Shown here: positions 24,671 to 36,869 of the stretch, piece by piece | Position numbering within the stretch: the first letter of the stretch is position 1 | Layout: each line of letters opens with the position of its first letter | From: Atrichornis clamosus | Taxonomy: Eukaryota; Chordata; Aves; Passeriformes; Menuridae | Direction of reading: 5' to 3' | NCBI GenBank assembly: GCA_013400975.1 | Contig: WBMZ01010832.1 | Span: 62,001-126,000, forward strand | DNA length: 64,000 nt | Program-made: the position numbers and the translations under genes | Notes under the pieces: model-generated | What the model saw: only the letters and a program-made list of their open reading frames with translations | What the model was told of the DNA's origin: nothing | Databases searched by the model: none

Positions 24671-24922
24671 TTTCCTTTAATGACAACCCACCTAGCTGAT
24701 CAAGGGAAGCCAGTTGATGTAATCTTTTTGGATTTCAGTAAAGCTTTCAACAGTGTCTCTCAGAGTATCTTTCTGGACAAAAAATGCAGCACACAGCTGG
24801 ATAAACACATCATGTGATGGGTGAGCAACTGGCTCACGGGTCAGGCACAAAGGATAAATGTAGTTACATCAGACTGGCAACCAGTCACTTGTGGGATTCC
24901 GCAGTGACCAGTGACAGGACCC
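24671..24922 (+). pseudogene. CR1 RT motif A region, truncated before the catalytic core
   Basis: Frame continues after a stop at 24668-24670. A block with VDVIFLDFSKAFNSVSQS (about 24715-24765) is RT motif A with the first catalytic Asp kept. The following WVSNWLTG and GIPQ words (24818-24905) are the region before motif B. A TGA interrupts the latter after GIPQ. The sequence then jumps at about 24922 to the ORF2 C-terminus and 3' UTR, so the FADD motif (motif C) and thumb are absent. This explains why the element is dead even apart from its stop codons. Confidence 0.85.
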
Positions 24923-25162
24923 AAGGGAATGTTGTGTCAGGGGAGATTTAGGCTGGATATCAGGAAAAGAGTCCTCACACAGAGTGTGGTTAGGCACTGG
25001 AAGAAGCTCTCCGAGGAAGTGGTCACAGCACCAAGCCTGATACAGTCCAGGAAGCACTTGAACAATACACTCAGACACATGGTGTGACACTTTGCATTGT
25101 CTTGTGCAGGGCCAGGAGTCAAACTTTGATGATTTCTGTGTGACCCTTTCAGCTCAGGATCT

Positions 25163-25212
25163 TCCATTATTTCAGTTCTCTTTCAAGTCCATTATTTCAG
25201 TTCTCTCTCGAG
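25163..25212 (+). repeat. 25-bp tandem duplication at the CR1 3' terminus
   Basis: The 25-base unit TCCATTATTTCAGTTCTCTT... (25163-25187) is repeated at 25188-25212 with about two differences. It lies where an avian CR1 normally ends in short ATTCTRTG-type repeats, so it may be a degenerate or expanded version of the 3' terminal repeat, or a duplication of flank plus tail. Confidence 0.8.
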
Positions 25213-26738
25213 TCACAATTAATAACAGCCTAAGCTAAACTGTTTAAAAATACTGCACATAGTAACTAGGTATAAGGCTTCCTCTCATGGAACTACTGCA
25301 CACAGACTTTGATCTTGGACAGTTCTGGTGCTCCTTCAGCTCAAAACATGGTTTTAAAGGAGGAATATTTAACATAGGAACCAAGTGAGACAAGTTACAA
25401 CACTTTCTACCTCTGTATTATTTTATTATGTTGTAATTTGGAGAAGTGAAAATAAATCATGTGATGATCCAATTATTTATCCCTTTCAGAAAGTCTAGGG
25501 TTGCTGAATGTGTTTGATAGTCCTTGATTGTTTAGACAGATAGTATATCTTTGTGGCCTTTTCTTTTCCCACTAGGTTTAGTAAGGATGATAAGCACATG
25601 ATGCATATTTCTTTCTGTCAAAATTGTTTTTTCTCTTCTACTGTTTTTTTCCACAGTAATTTGTAATCATTTGTCTGGAAATACAGCATGGCACTGCTAT
25701 ATTGTCTAACCTATTTTCGATTGTTAGTTCAAGAACAAGATATATTCAATATTTTTCAGTATGTTTGTAAATTCTCATTGTACTCCTTCAAGTTCAAAAC
25801 CTTTTTTTGTATCTTAGAAGTGAACTGCAATATCTCTCAGTGATAGAAGAACCAATATAAATTATGATTACACATAGATTGAATGTTACTTAGGAAGTGT
25901 CAGTTTACTTCTCAGAATAAACTTCAACGTGACATAGGCTGTGCAACCATCTCACATTTGTTTTCTCTGGGAGGGAGCATTTGTATTAAGTTAGAAATAC
26001 ATATTTGGGCACAAGATATGTGTAAGATCTGAGAACAGTGAAGAAGGTTCTTCTGTGACTTTTTGAGACTGAACTGAAATTCTCCATCAGAAGGAAGAAA
26101 TTCTTTGTTGAACTTCTTGTATTGGGTGTTTGACTGCTCAGAGGTAGCAATGATTTCCTAATTCTCATGAACAAGCAGGCAGAGCTGTTTTAACTAGCTC
26201 TCTCAAGTGTGCATATAGACTAACTTAGGTGTGTACTCTTCAGATTACTTCTGTTCTTGTGGTAAGAGAAGGAACAACAAGTCTGGAGAAAAAGATTAAA
26301 GAATTGAAGTTTGAGATATGAGCTTACCTCATCCCTTTCCTCAAGACCCTGATTACACTGTTCTACCAGAGGCTGTATTTTACGGCACTCCATTGCAGCC
26401 CCTGATGGATTTACAGAAACACATGCACCATCTGTGGATTCATGCAAGCTTTTCTTGTCAAAACAGCCTCAGCCAGAAATATTTGTGTTGGATACAGCCT
26501 TACTAGGGAGAAACGGATCCATCTTGTCAAGGAGGGAATTGGCTTGTCATTATTCAAAAATCACTCAAGATGAGCTGCTGTGGGGTGCAGCCCCCCTCCG
26601 TGTTGAGGTGGCTAAGCATTTCTCAGAACCAGGGTTATAGTCATAGTTTTATCAACTTTCACTCATAATTTCCTCTATTGAAAGCTAGATGACAATGATA
26701 ACTTTTGAAAAAGCCTAGACATAGTTTTTTTTCTGTAA
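25213..26738. other. Unique non-coding stretch, nothing recognised
   Basis: No gene or repeat family recognised. Frames are short and overlap on both strands (26220-26640). Confidence 0.5.
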
Positions 26739-26803
26739 TAGTTGCATTCTCTTTCACAGTGAAACATAATCAACATACATTTACATATTTCATGTAATCA
26801 GGA
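26739..26803 (+). repeat. Unclassified dispersed repeat, copy 1
   Basis: Block X (26739-26772) matches 52385-52418 at 29 of 34 positions without gaps. Immediately downstream, block Y (about 26778-26802, ACATTTACATATTTCATG followed by TAATCAG) matches the reverse complement of about 52342-52366 at about 24 of 25 positions. Two blocks of similarity in two copies argue for an old mobile element rather than chance. The family is not recognised, and an ancient DNA transposon with inverted terminal sequence is one possibility. Confidence 0.55.
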
Positions 26804-27639
26804 CAAGTGGAGGTGCATGATAAAAGAGGGATATTATGGTCAGAGTGTACAGCTTCATCTTGGTATAATGCAGCTAATTACAAAATGCCAACTGCAAAAA
26901 TTGACAAAAACTGTCAAAAAGCTTAACTGGTGCACCCTTTTTTATTCATTTGTACTTGAATCTGTAAGCATACTCATTGTGAGAAAGACTCACAGTCTTT
27001 CTAGAAACTTTGGAAAAACAGAAAATTCTTGCTGGAAAGACAAGCTCACACAATGCATTGTCAGCTCTGCAAGCTTTAGCAATGAAAATAATGCTTATTG
27101 ACTTTCACTATGTTCAGCTCTGAGGAACACTTCAGATGAGACTAAGCTGAATTCCTCTTCATGTCATGAATTATCATCTAAGCACTTAATAGATTCCAGT
27201 TAATCATTAATATTTTCAAATCATTTTAGAGAAAATGTGCTAGGACAGATGCTGTCCAGGATGTAATTAGAATACAACAGGATTGCACAGTTGCAGCTGA
27301 CTTAGTTTACCTTCTATGAACTATTCCACTATTGAGAATTATGAAAGGGAAGGAACATGTCCGGTTTTCTCAAAAAGACTTCAAAAAACCCCACGTAAAT
27401 AATCCAGGTGTCTAATTCCTGACAGTTCTCAATCCATTTCATAGACTTGAGATAAATACAAGGTTTCTACTGATGAGATCTCTTGTACCACTTGGATGCT
27501 TGTCCATGCAAAGGTGTCTAGCTATAAAAATGTACTGGGCCGGAGGAAGCTATGATTTTTTTTTTCTTCTGACAGCTACATCTTCTGTGCATTAAACGTA
27601 CACAATCTAAAGAGCAAGTAGAGAAACATTTTTTAACAT
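26804..27639. other. Unique non-coding stretch, nothing recognised
   Basis: No gene or repeat family recognised. The 26817-27101 plus-strand frame has no domain. Confidence 0.45.
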
Positions 27640-27770
27640 GCTCTTTTTAAATTATATCTATATATATGCAAGTATACAAGCATATATACTTTATACCTAT
27701 ATGCTTAATATATAAAATGTATTAATTATGTAGATATATATGTGTTAATATAAAATGTATAGAGAGATCT
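27640..27770. repeat. TA-rich low-complexity region
   Basis: Imperfect alternation of TATA and ATAT words over about 130 bases with few G or C. It probably arose as a degenerate TA microsatellite and has no coding content. Confidence 0.75.
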
Positions 27771-27919
27771 ACCTCAAAAAATAAAATCAGGCAGCACAGT
27801 CCACAAAATTTCATTAGATTCGAGCAGCATGTCCTGAAGTCCATAACATACATCCTGATATTGGGTCTTGGTGATACAGGGGTAGATTTCTTCAGTGGAG
27901 TAATAAATTAATTGCCATC

Positions 27920-27935
27920 TTTTTTTTTTTTTTTT
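27920..27935. repeat. Poly(T) tract (T16)
   Basis: Sixteen consecutive T. Read on the minus strand this is A16, which raised the question of a retrocopy tail, but the sequence on the side where a retrocopy body would lie (28126 down to 27936) has no recognised gene, so a plain homopolymer is the simplest reading. Confidence 0.85.
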
Positions 27936-30900
27936 AAAGTACCCAACTCTGCCTTTTCTTTTACTGCCACAGAAGTAAAACTCCATCTCCTCAGCTTCTC
28001 AGTGTCTGTGAGCAAGTCAGCTACAGCACCTGCTCCTTCCTGTCCAGATGCTGTGGCTGGAGCTTTTTTGATGGGTAGGAGCATGCCAGGGCCCTCCACG
28101 CTCATTTTGTGGATACACGTCAGCAATCTGAATCTGCTCTCCTAGTCCCCACACAGGAACAGCTCAGCTTGTTACCATTTCTAGCACATCTTCATCTGTT
28201 GCTTGGTTTACTGCAGCTATAAAGCAGCAATTTCCTTCTATTTCTATTTCTATGGGAGGCAAAAAAAGGAGGCATCATTATAGCTTTAAAAGTCACCAGA
28301 AGTTATTCACATCAGCATGATGCTGTGTTTTTCCATTCCCCGTTTATCTGTTTGTCAAAGCAGAATGCTTTCCCATGTAGGAAGAACATGTTTTCCAGTA
28401 ATTTCCAGCACTGTTTTCTAGTAACTACAAGCAAAGAGTTTAATAGTTCTAATGAATTCTCTCATGAACAATGAAATTATGGAAGTAGCATCCTACAGAC
28501 TGTACCAAAGCACATTGAGTTGAAGTGTCAACCAAGAAGGCAGAAGCTCAGACTGAAGATTTTCTCATTGTTGAAATACATATAAGGGTGTCTTAAGGAT
28601 TTTCTGCTGCCTAATGACTTGTACCTTCACGTTCCAATAATTTCCTCGATTGCAGCACTAAAATAACCTCTTTTCAATCTGCCTCTTTGTTTATATGAAA
28701 GATGGAAGAATTCAATATGGTTGAGTTATCTTCTTGCTCAAATTTTCTTGAATTTTGGCAGTGGATTCAAAAGTTGACAACAAAGAGGCAGATGAAGTAG
28801 AAAAAAACCCCAAAACAACAAAAACCCAAACCCAAGCCTTATCGAGTCTTTTTTTGAAAGAGTGCTTTTCTTATCCAGGAGTTAGCAGCTTTCATTTGAG
28901 CTTGCTTTGCTTCATGTCCCAGGACGGGTGATGCAGCGTGGAAGCAGTGAGGGTAACTGGGGATAGCTACCACCAGTGGAGGTGCTTGTAACAAAGCCCT
29001 TCATAACACAAGCAAGGCAGAAATGTCCTTTAGAGAAGGCCTTAAAATTTGAAACTAATACAAAGATCAGAACCGGCCAAAATCACCTAACTATTATATG
29101 ATTGGAAAGTGTGGCCCCAATTAATCCAAGATATTTCATTGCGGGGGGTAGAGTGATCCCAAAAGAAATCCGAGTTTTCTAGCACAGGAAAAAAAATGGT
29201 TTCCTTGCATTTGCTGGAATGATTTGGGGCATTTCAATTGGTTCTTGCACAAAATTGTCGATTAAACTTTTTCCTTCATCACAGTTCAGTGTCACTGAAT
29301 CAGCATTTTTCAGTGAAAAAGTAATTTATTAGAAAATGTCCAGTTTTGATTTTTCTAATACTTGCCATCAGGCTAAGATGATGTTTGTTTTGAGAAGAGT
29401 GGTCCAAGATTCTTTCCATAAACACTTGTCTTAAGTTGGAAATGCTGTCATGAAGGAAGAAGTTAGTAAATATAGTAGTCTTCAATGCATTGAGGTAGGG
29501 ATTGAAAAAATGCTCTCATATCCTTAATCTGTCCCTCTCCTATTCCTATTGTTTCAGTGGGGAAGAGCATATTTTGTTTTCATACTAAGAGAGATCTGTC
29601 TTACTTCGCTGTTATGAAATAATAACTCTGCCTGCTTTGTTTTTAACTTGGTTTTAGGGTTTTCAAAAATTTTTTTTGTTAGTTGTTTTGTTGGGTTTTT
29701 TTTTTACCCTCTTATTAGTTAGTCTCCCTTATGAGAAATATATACACCCAGAACTGTGGGTTGAGGGATTGTTTTGATTCCTAGCTACCATTAGTGGATT
29801 TTTTCTTGAAAATAAAATCAAATGTTAAATGAAAGATGAAAGGTAGGCAGCATTTTAAATAGTTCTTAACACTAATTGCAATCTGTGGTTCTGTTAATGT
29901 TTTGTTAGGGAAGAAAATAAATCCAGAAAACACTGACCAACAGGGAACAGCAGGTACTTATTAGAAGTGTTAAACCAAACATTAATAATACCATTGTGTG
30001 CTCAGAAACCATGGCAACAGAAGGGAGTGGCAGTAAAGATAATTTTCTAATGTCTAAATACATTATTTAAAAACTGTACTTGCCCCTACTCTTGATCCTA
30101 ATGGCAGATAAACCCCCTAAAATAAAGCTCATGGCATGTGGATGTGAAAGAGAAAAATATCACACAATAATTGGTAAAAAAGAAGCGTGAAGCCAAGGTG
30201 AGGCATTTAATTTCTTTTCCCCTAACTTTCTAAGCTGAAGATAAAACATATTTGGAAATTTTTTGTCATAATGGAGGTACAAAAGTCTCAGCCAGCTGAC
30301 TGCAGTAGTCATTAAAATCTACCAATAGTAAATCTCAGGAATTGTTTGCCTGAGAAAAACATCCCTCATTGGAAATTATTTTTAGGAACAAGTTGTATAA
30401 ACATGTGTCAGGAATAAAGTAGAATTTATTCTGGTTTAGGATGAAGGAATAAACTAGCTGGTCTGTTGGGTGCAGCAGCAGTCTTTGGCTATGTGGAATC
30501 ATGGAGCAAGAGCTGCTGAGGATGTGCCTGTGCTGTGACTGTGGCTTGTTAGCACTTGGTATGGGGGAGAGCCCTTGATCTCGCAGGGTGCCAGCTGAAC
30601 ACAGACAAATAGTCAGTGAACTCAAACTATATTGCTGCTCATTATTTGTGTTTCTGGTTCGAGTAACTCTTTAGTTACCGAGTGCTACATAGATGGTAAT
30701 CTCAGATGGAATATTTAACACTTTAAGTGAAGTTTTCCTTCTCAGACCACCTAACGGCTCTGGGAAGAGGTGGGTCTCCATTCCTAGCTTATTCAGGTGC
30801 ATGCCTTGCTATACGTCACAGAAAAGCACAAGGGGTGGTGAAACACTGGGCTTCCTCTTTTCCTCTGTGCAGTGATTACCAATTCCTGGACAGACACAGC

Positions 30901-31058
30901 TGACTAAGCAGCGTGGGCGTGGAGAGCAAACAGGTGTAACCCATGTGTGCTGTGGGCAGAGGGTACTTCCTGTAGGGAAACAGATGTGAGATCTTGATGG
31001 CTGGCTAAGTAAGTGTGAAGGCAGATAAGTCTGCTTGAACTTCCCACTTGGAAGCTGA
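27936..31058. other. Long non-coding stretch, nothing recognised
   Basis: No gene recognised. It contains purine-rich or A-rich patches (28800-28835) and T-rich tracts (29690-29705). Frames are short and without domains. Confidence 0.45.
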
Positions 31059-31102
31059 TGAATACCTAAATGTGGTACTATGAATACCTAAATGTGCTAC
31101 TG
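31059..31102. repeat. 22-bp tandem duplication
   Basis: The unit TGAATACCTAAATGTGGTAC plus two bases (31059-31080) is followed at once by a copy (31081-31102) with one difference (GTGG versus GTGC). High identity implies a recent duplication or one maintained by slippage. No coding or regulatory role can be seen. Confidence 0.9.
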
Positions 31103-33539
31103 ACATCTGGAAATTAATTCCATGCAATTTGATCAAAGGTCTGAAAAGTAAATTCTTTGCCCACTGTGCAGCAGCTGGTTCGATTTCGAAGTGCTGACAT
31201 TGGCTAGAATGGGACCCTGTCTGCTGAGGACAGCAGTGATTTCCTTGCTTCCCAAATCAAAGTATCTTCTTGAAAGAACATACCAATAGCTGCAACCTGT
31301 ACGCAATTCAGAGATGCAACATTTCTTCAGTGTGTCTGTCTCAAGTAGCCACCGAGGGAAGAGAGTTGTACCAAATTTAGGTCTGCATAGCAGATCATGA
31401 AGGGAGAAATAAGCATCTTTTCATTTTATAGACAGCTGGTATATGGGAAGAGAAACAAGAAAATGGAAAAGTATTTGCTTTAAAAAATAGTGTGTCTTGG
31501 TTGCCATGTAAGCTGCCATATGGAGAGAGAGAGTTGGCTATTGGAGGTGCTTTTTTTATGTTACTTCATGGCATAGGCCAGGAAGATTGTTACTAGACAA
31601 AGTAATGAACAGCATTTATTGGACACATAATCTGGACCTCTGCTGCTGTCCATGGAGCTCAGCAATAACCACGTAAGCACTTGTGAGGTGAAAGTCACCC
31701 TAATACCAAATATGACCAAAATGCTTGACTTCAGTGACATGAGTATTCGGCCGCTTTATTCTTTCTTAGACTCACAGTTATAAATAACTGATTACACATG
31801 ACAGACACATTAACTAGAAAAAAAAAAGATTTGTAAATCTAAATGTCTGTTTATGAGTTTGTTCAGCTAATACTATGAATTGCTGAAATGGAAGCATACA
31901 GGAAGTGTAAAAATCTCACCAGCCTCTGCAGAATGCAGTGCCTCATTCTCTACGACACAATGTTTTCTCTCCTGCAGTATTTCTATCTCAACTTTTGCTA
32001 AACATTCTGTCTTGGGCTTTTGCTCTGGCCATCAATCTCAAAAGAAGTTATCAATACGGTAATCAAAATAAATAGATACTGTAGATAAACTAAATTCTGG
32101 CTTGCATTTTTTTTAGTTTTGATTGCCAATCGAGTGGACAATCCCTAACCTTTTCTTGAATGTTACCTGTTGTTATTAAAGAACTCTCCAGATATTAAGG
32201 ATATAAAAGAAGAATAGTGGCACCCATACTTCGCCTTTTTTTTTTTTTTGTATTTTTAGACTCACACTTCCTCCTCACCTGTATGAAAAAAAGAATACCT
32301 CTTCCCAGATGTGGCCAGGTCACCTGATGTAAAGCAGCATAGTTCTAATGATTTTGTGGCAGTTAACTCTTTTGCTGTGTTTGAGAAGTCAACCTGGTAA
32401 AACATCACCTGAAATCTAGTGAGCTACTAAACTTCTCTCTATGCTTTTTAGACTCTTGTGCTACATTTTTCATCAAAAACAATGCATTACCTAGTTAATA
32501 TTAGAGCTAGCTGAGTGTGCTGGCAGAACTTTTTCAGTAATAACTATACTTGCATACTCCCTTTTCCCATCTGAAATTTGAATGCCATTGTTACAAGGTG
32601 GGAGAAAAGAGTGCAACCTCTCCACTGAAATTGAGTGCTGTACTGTGATCCCGGGAAGAAAAAAAAGAAGAAAAAGACATTAAATGCATGCACAACAGAT
32701 ACGTGGCAAAGTGCTAAAGCTGCCAATTAACACGTAAATCTAATAAGAAGATATTAGTCACCGCCAGGTGACTTCCAGGATTTCTTGCTGGATAGTGCTT
32801 TTCCAGAGAATGGAATCATTCATGAAGCAAGCTAACCTTCTCTGACTGGGTACAATTGATTATTCGGTAGAAGAAGGTTGTCTCACAGCTTCAAGCTAAA
32901 AATGTTTTGTCCTATTCTGCTTTTAAAACCTGCAACCTAACTCCAAGAGAGGGGAAGAGGTGCCATCAGTACAAACTAGACTGCCTTCATCAAGGGGCCA
33001 TTTGTGCACAAGGGGAGAGAGTGAGCTTTGGTCCAGGATCAGAGGCTGTAGCTGAGAAACCAGGAAGAAGGACAGGAGAAGAAGTGGGAATTTATTTCCC
33101 TGCTTAAATGAGTATGGTGCAGCAGACCTCCTAAGAAAAAGCCTAGGAATATAGCTTTTGCCTCAAAAATTTCCAACTCCCAAGTTTTACCTATGTGGAG
33201 TTTAACTTGGAATTGAGAAGACCTGTTGGTGGGGGGGTTCATTTGTTACTCTAATAGATGTACCTTTTGACTAATCCTTTCTCCTTAGTTTGAGGAGTTA
33301 TAAGGAAAACTATCACCAGGTAAAGACTAATGGTCCCAGGTGGCTAGGCACAAATGCAACAGCGTTGCAGAGCATAGTATCAATCACCGCCCAACTGCTT
33401 GGTACTTCTTGCTTTTACACATTCCCAATAAATTATCTCTGTGTTTTCCACCAAGCAAAGTTATTAAGGAAGCTTTCCTGTCTGTCTGTTCACTCTGGCA
33501 GTCACACTCCCACCACCAGAGACTTTGACAGCTAAGACT
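31103..33539. other. Long non-coding stretch, nothing recognised
   Basis: No gene or repeat family recognised. T-rich runs at about 32238-32250 and an A-rich tract near 32658-32676 are the only low-complexity features. Confidence 0.45.
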
Positions 33540-34200
33540 GAATCCCCTTTGCAGTGGGTGGCTCCAGTGAGCGAATGGGTGCACTGCTTGACTCCCTGCA
33601 CACCCCACTCTCACACTGTCAGGCAAGGGGTCCTTACTGCTTTGACCACAGGTTTCCCATAGCACAGTCGCAGACCTCTGGTTCTTTTAAGCAATTTTGT
33701 CTTGGTGCCAAAACTGAAAAACAGCTCAAGCTGGTGCCCCTGAGGAGGGATCCCAGACGAAGGAAACCCCTCGTTTTACACCCTCACAGTCTATGTGTGC
33801 TAATGCCTGGGATCTCCCTCCAGAGGCATTGGCTCCTGATGTGTCTCTGAGTGTCTGGTCACCTATCTGGTGCCACGGGTCCCCTTTCTAGTGAAAAAGG
33901 TCTGCAACAGTTCATGGTTTCTTGTCTCATGTTCCTGGAACCCAGAGCTCAGTCTGCGGCTGGCACTGCAGCTGTATACTGAGATACCTAAACCAAACGT
34001 ATTTCTCAACAAAAACAATTTGTCAAGAGTGTGTCAAACCCAAACAGCAGTTCTGGTGTTTAACCAAGCATCTGCCTAAGGTTCCTCGGCCATGGATCCT
34101 TTTCTTTGTCAGCTGCACAACACTGTTCCTTGTTAGACCACCCACCACGAAGTCATATCCACCGTTTGTTGTTTTTTTTCCTGACACCCAGCTGGGTACT
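33540..34200. other. G+C-richer stretch, possible old insertion
   Basis: Clearly richer in G+C than its surroundings, with relatively long frames on both strands (for example 33554-33850 and 33922-34449, plus) but no recognised retroviral, LINE or cellular domain. The texture (long runs of open frame, several CACCC and CCCTGAGG words) resembles LTR-type sequence, but I cannot identify start, end or target duplication. Could also be an unusual unique segment. Confidence 0.25.
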
Positions 34201-36869
34201 GCAGGCCTACAGGAATGGAAACAATGGGAAGAACTGTCCCACCATTCATTCAAAGAAGAAGATGAGGATAAGAGTTGTCTGTGTGTGTATCCTAGCTCCA
34301 AGAAAAAAGGCTTTGCTGAAGTGGATGTGGTTACTTTCTCTTTTATAGGAGTCAGAGAAACAGGGGTGGCAGCTGTTTGTTATTTCTTTTTTACTGCCAA
34401 AGGATTGAATAACATACCAGAGGATGGATCTTTTAATTGTCACTTCTGATATAAAAGCCATACCTCCCTTATGCCTGCAGAAGTAGGCAACATTATAGAA
34501 GCTTCCTCTATGCATCATGTGCAGTTAAAGTTGCAGTTTCAGTTGTTAGTCTTTCATCTGTAGCTAAAATAGACATGACAGACTGAGTGTGCCACTTTGC
34601 TTTGTGTTCTTTTGGGCTTCCTACAACGTCTTTTCCACTAATTCATTATTTTCTCTGCTTTCAAATTACATGAGAAGTCTTGAATTCTTACTGAGGTTAT
34701 GTCAACAGGTTTTGCTCTCATTCACTGCAGCTAAAAATACCTCCTGTGACAGTGTGTCCCTTTTCCTATTTCAATTTCTTCTGCACAGAATATGTCAGTC
34801 AAGTGCAGTTCATTTTCACACCAGCTAAGCAGATTGATATGTTTCACTATCTTAATTATACTGTTATTAACCTTGCAGGGATGTTTTGATGAGTTCATTT
34901 TGAAATACTTAGCTATCTGACAAAAAATATTGAGATATTATCCATGCAAGTGTTTCCCCAGGCTACTATCAGGGATTCTGAACACTGGGAGTTTTACTGG
35001 AAATCTGTGACCTGCTAAAATATTTGCTAGCAACTGCATGCTGCTCTTAGACGTATTGTTCTTCAGACAAAACACAAATCACCCAGACAGGCAAAAAGTT
35101 CATATTCATGAGAAAATTTTCTTAGCAGTGATTGGCATGACAATCTGGTTTGTAAATGAAGTTCAGGATAGATCCAACAGTGACAAAGAGTGTATTCGAA
35201 TAGAGAGTTTGTCAATGTAATCTTGTTTGAATGTTGGACAGAGACATAATTGCACATCCCAAAGAAGCTCTTCAGCACTTGTGGCTGGAAGTACAGTGGA
35301 TGCAAAAGGGGCTACAACTGTGTCTATCTGTGCTAGCAGAGCGGCACTGGTGTTTGTTGACAGATGCCTGGGAGAAAATTGATGGGTGCTGTAGGAGGCC
35401 TTCATTGTGTTCCTAATTTTTCTGGACTGAGGCAGTGCTAACCTGCATACTGGGGAGGCATTGCCTCCCACCTGATCTCTCTCTCAGCACAGACTCCTAC
35501 AGGAAATGGCCCATCCAGACAGGACAACAGTTGATTGGTAAATAGAAGTTTATTGGTAGAGAAAGAAGTCTCTGGTACTGTTGTAACTAGCCAGTGTTAA
35601 ACTGCCTAGATTTAGTGTTCAGTGAGCAGACTTACTAAAATTTGTCTCCATTTCTTCTATTAATTCTGCTTGGTCCTCAGTTGACATAAATCACCACTGT
35701 TCCTCTGAGAACAATACACTACCACTGTTTTCCCCAGCTGCAAATTTGTCCCTGCATGTTGAAAACAAAGATGCTGAAGAAATCGAATATTCATTGCAAG
35801 AACCCAGAAAATGCTTCTAATTTGCTGCTTCTGATCCTTGCTGTTAACTGCCTTTGGCTCCATGGCGGCTGGCACAATCACTTCAGGAAATGGGTGTGTG
35901 GAGAATTAAGAAACATCAATATTGTTTGGGTGACTGTGAGGCATGCCACTGCATGGGTGTTTTCATAAAGGTTTGTGTGCAAATGAGATAGATTGAAAGA
36001 GAGTTTCTAGCAGGAGGACAGGAAAACTGAAACATTTGTTCAGATCCTTTCTAATAGCTGGGTTTATTGCTGTAGGAGGGAGGAGGGAGTTCTCCTGTCT
36101 GTGATGACAGGACTGTTTTGCCAGTGAGAAAGGTCAAAAGACACTGACCCTCTAGACCAGCCATCACAGTGAGAACTGGAGAAACACCAAAAAATCTATT
36201 GCTGAAGGAACTGGAGTATACCCCTGGCTCTCAGCACACTCAGGTGCTGTCACTTCAGAGAACATTCTGGAATACTAGCCAGCCACACGGTTTAGGAAAA
36301 GGTTCCCTGTGTAGCTGCACCCTGTCAGTTCTTGCAGAAGAGTTCCTGATGGTGCCAGGCAGGTAGGCTCACATGCTGGCACTGTTGGCCGTGCCAGGAT
36401 TGTCACCTGGGGAACCAGTGGCACAGAAATAGAGGTGGCTGCAAACACTATTTAGGACCCCCACCTAATTTAGGACCATTTCCCCCTGGACTCTGAGCTC
36501 TCAAGAAGGGCTGTTCCATCCAGTGCTCTGTCAGAAGATAAGGGAAATGCCAAATATAACAAGGATGGTGATCAAGAATACAGAGGAAAACTTTCTTCTT
36601 TGCCTGTCATCAGTTTGTAGAATTAATGCAATTAATATAAACTTTTCCCAAACCCATGCATGACTTTCACTTGTTTCTACTCCTTAATGACTGACTTGAG
36701 TCAGTGATGGGTCAATGCTGTAGGGTGCAGAGCTGCAGTCTGCTGAGAATATGGGTGCATACAGTAGGGAAGGACTGGGAGTTCATCCCCGTCCCTGCAG
36801 GTGGTAATGTTATCTACATCATTCTTGACAGGTAATTCTCAAATTTGCAGCCCAGTAACAGAGTATCAG
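34201..36869. other. Long non-coding stretch, nothing recognised
   Basis: No gene recognised. Several short frames overlap on both strands (35038-35471). No repeat family identified by eye. Confidence 0.45.

Larger units (their letters stand above)
22800..25175 (+). mobile_element. CR1-type LINE, degraded, with internal deletion
   Basis: Plus-strand chicken-repeat-1 (CR1) non-LTR retrotransposon, normally encoding a protein with an apurinic-like endonuclease and a reverse transcriptase for target-primed insertion. It starts within the region before ORF2 (about 22800-23070, including the 'agaggggaaaaagg...gcagagttagtggggctcat' landmarks), runs through endonuclease and RT sequence, and ends in an avian CR1 3' UTR ('caggagtcaaactttgatgat...cagctcagga'). 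About 0.7-0.9 kb is missing at about 24922, where the RT sequence jumps straight to the C-terminal region and 3' UTR. Many stops and frameshifts make it non-functional. Confidence 0.9.

Noticed and set aside
27908..28126. Possible processed retrocopy with A16 tail on the minus strand
   Set aside because: The peptide is not recognised, there is no polyadenylation signal just before the tail, no target duplication was seen, and CR1 machinery rarely makes such retrocopies in birds.
33922..34449. 175-codon plus-strand frame, longest in the window
   Set aside because: Low-complexity serine- and phenylalanine-rich translation with no domain, and sits in the G+C-richer segment where long frames are expected.
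36795..36805. CCTGCAG|GT word that could be a splice site
   Set aside because: The AG is directly followed by GT without a usable open frame; chance occurrence.
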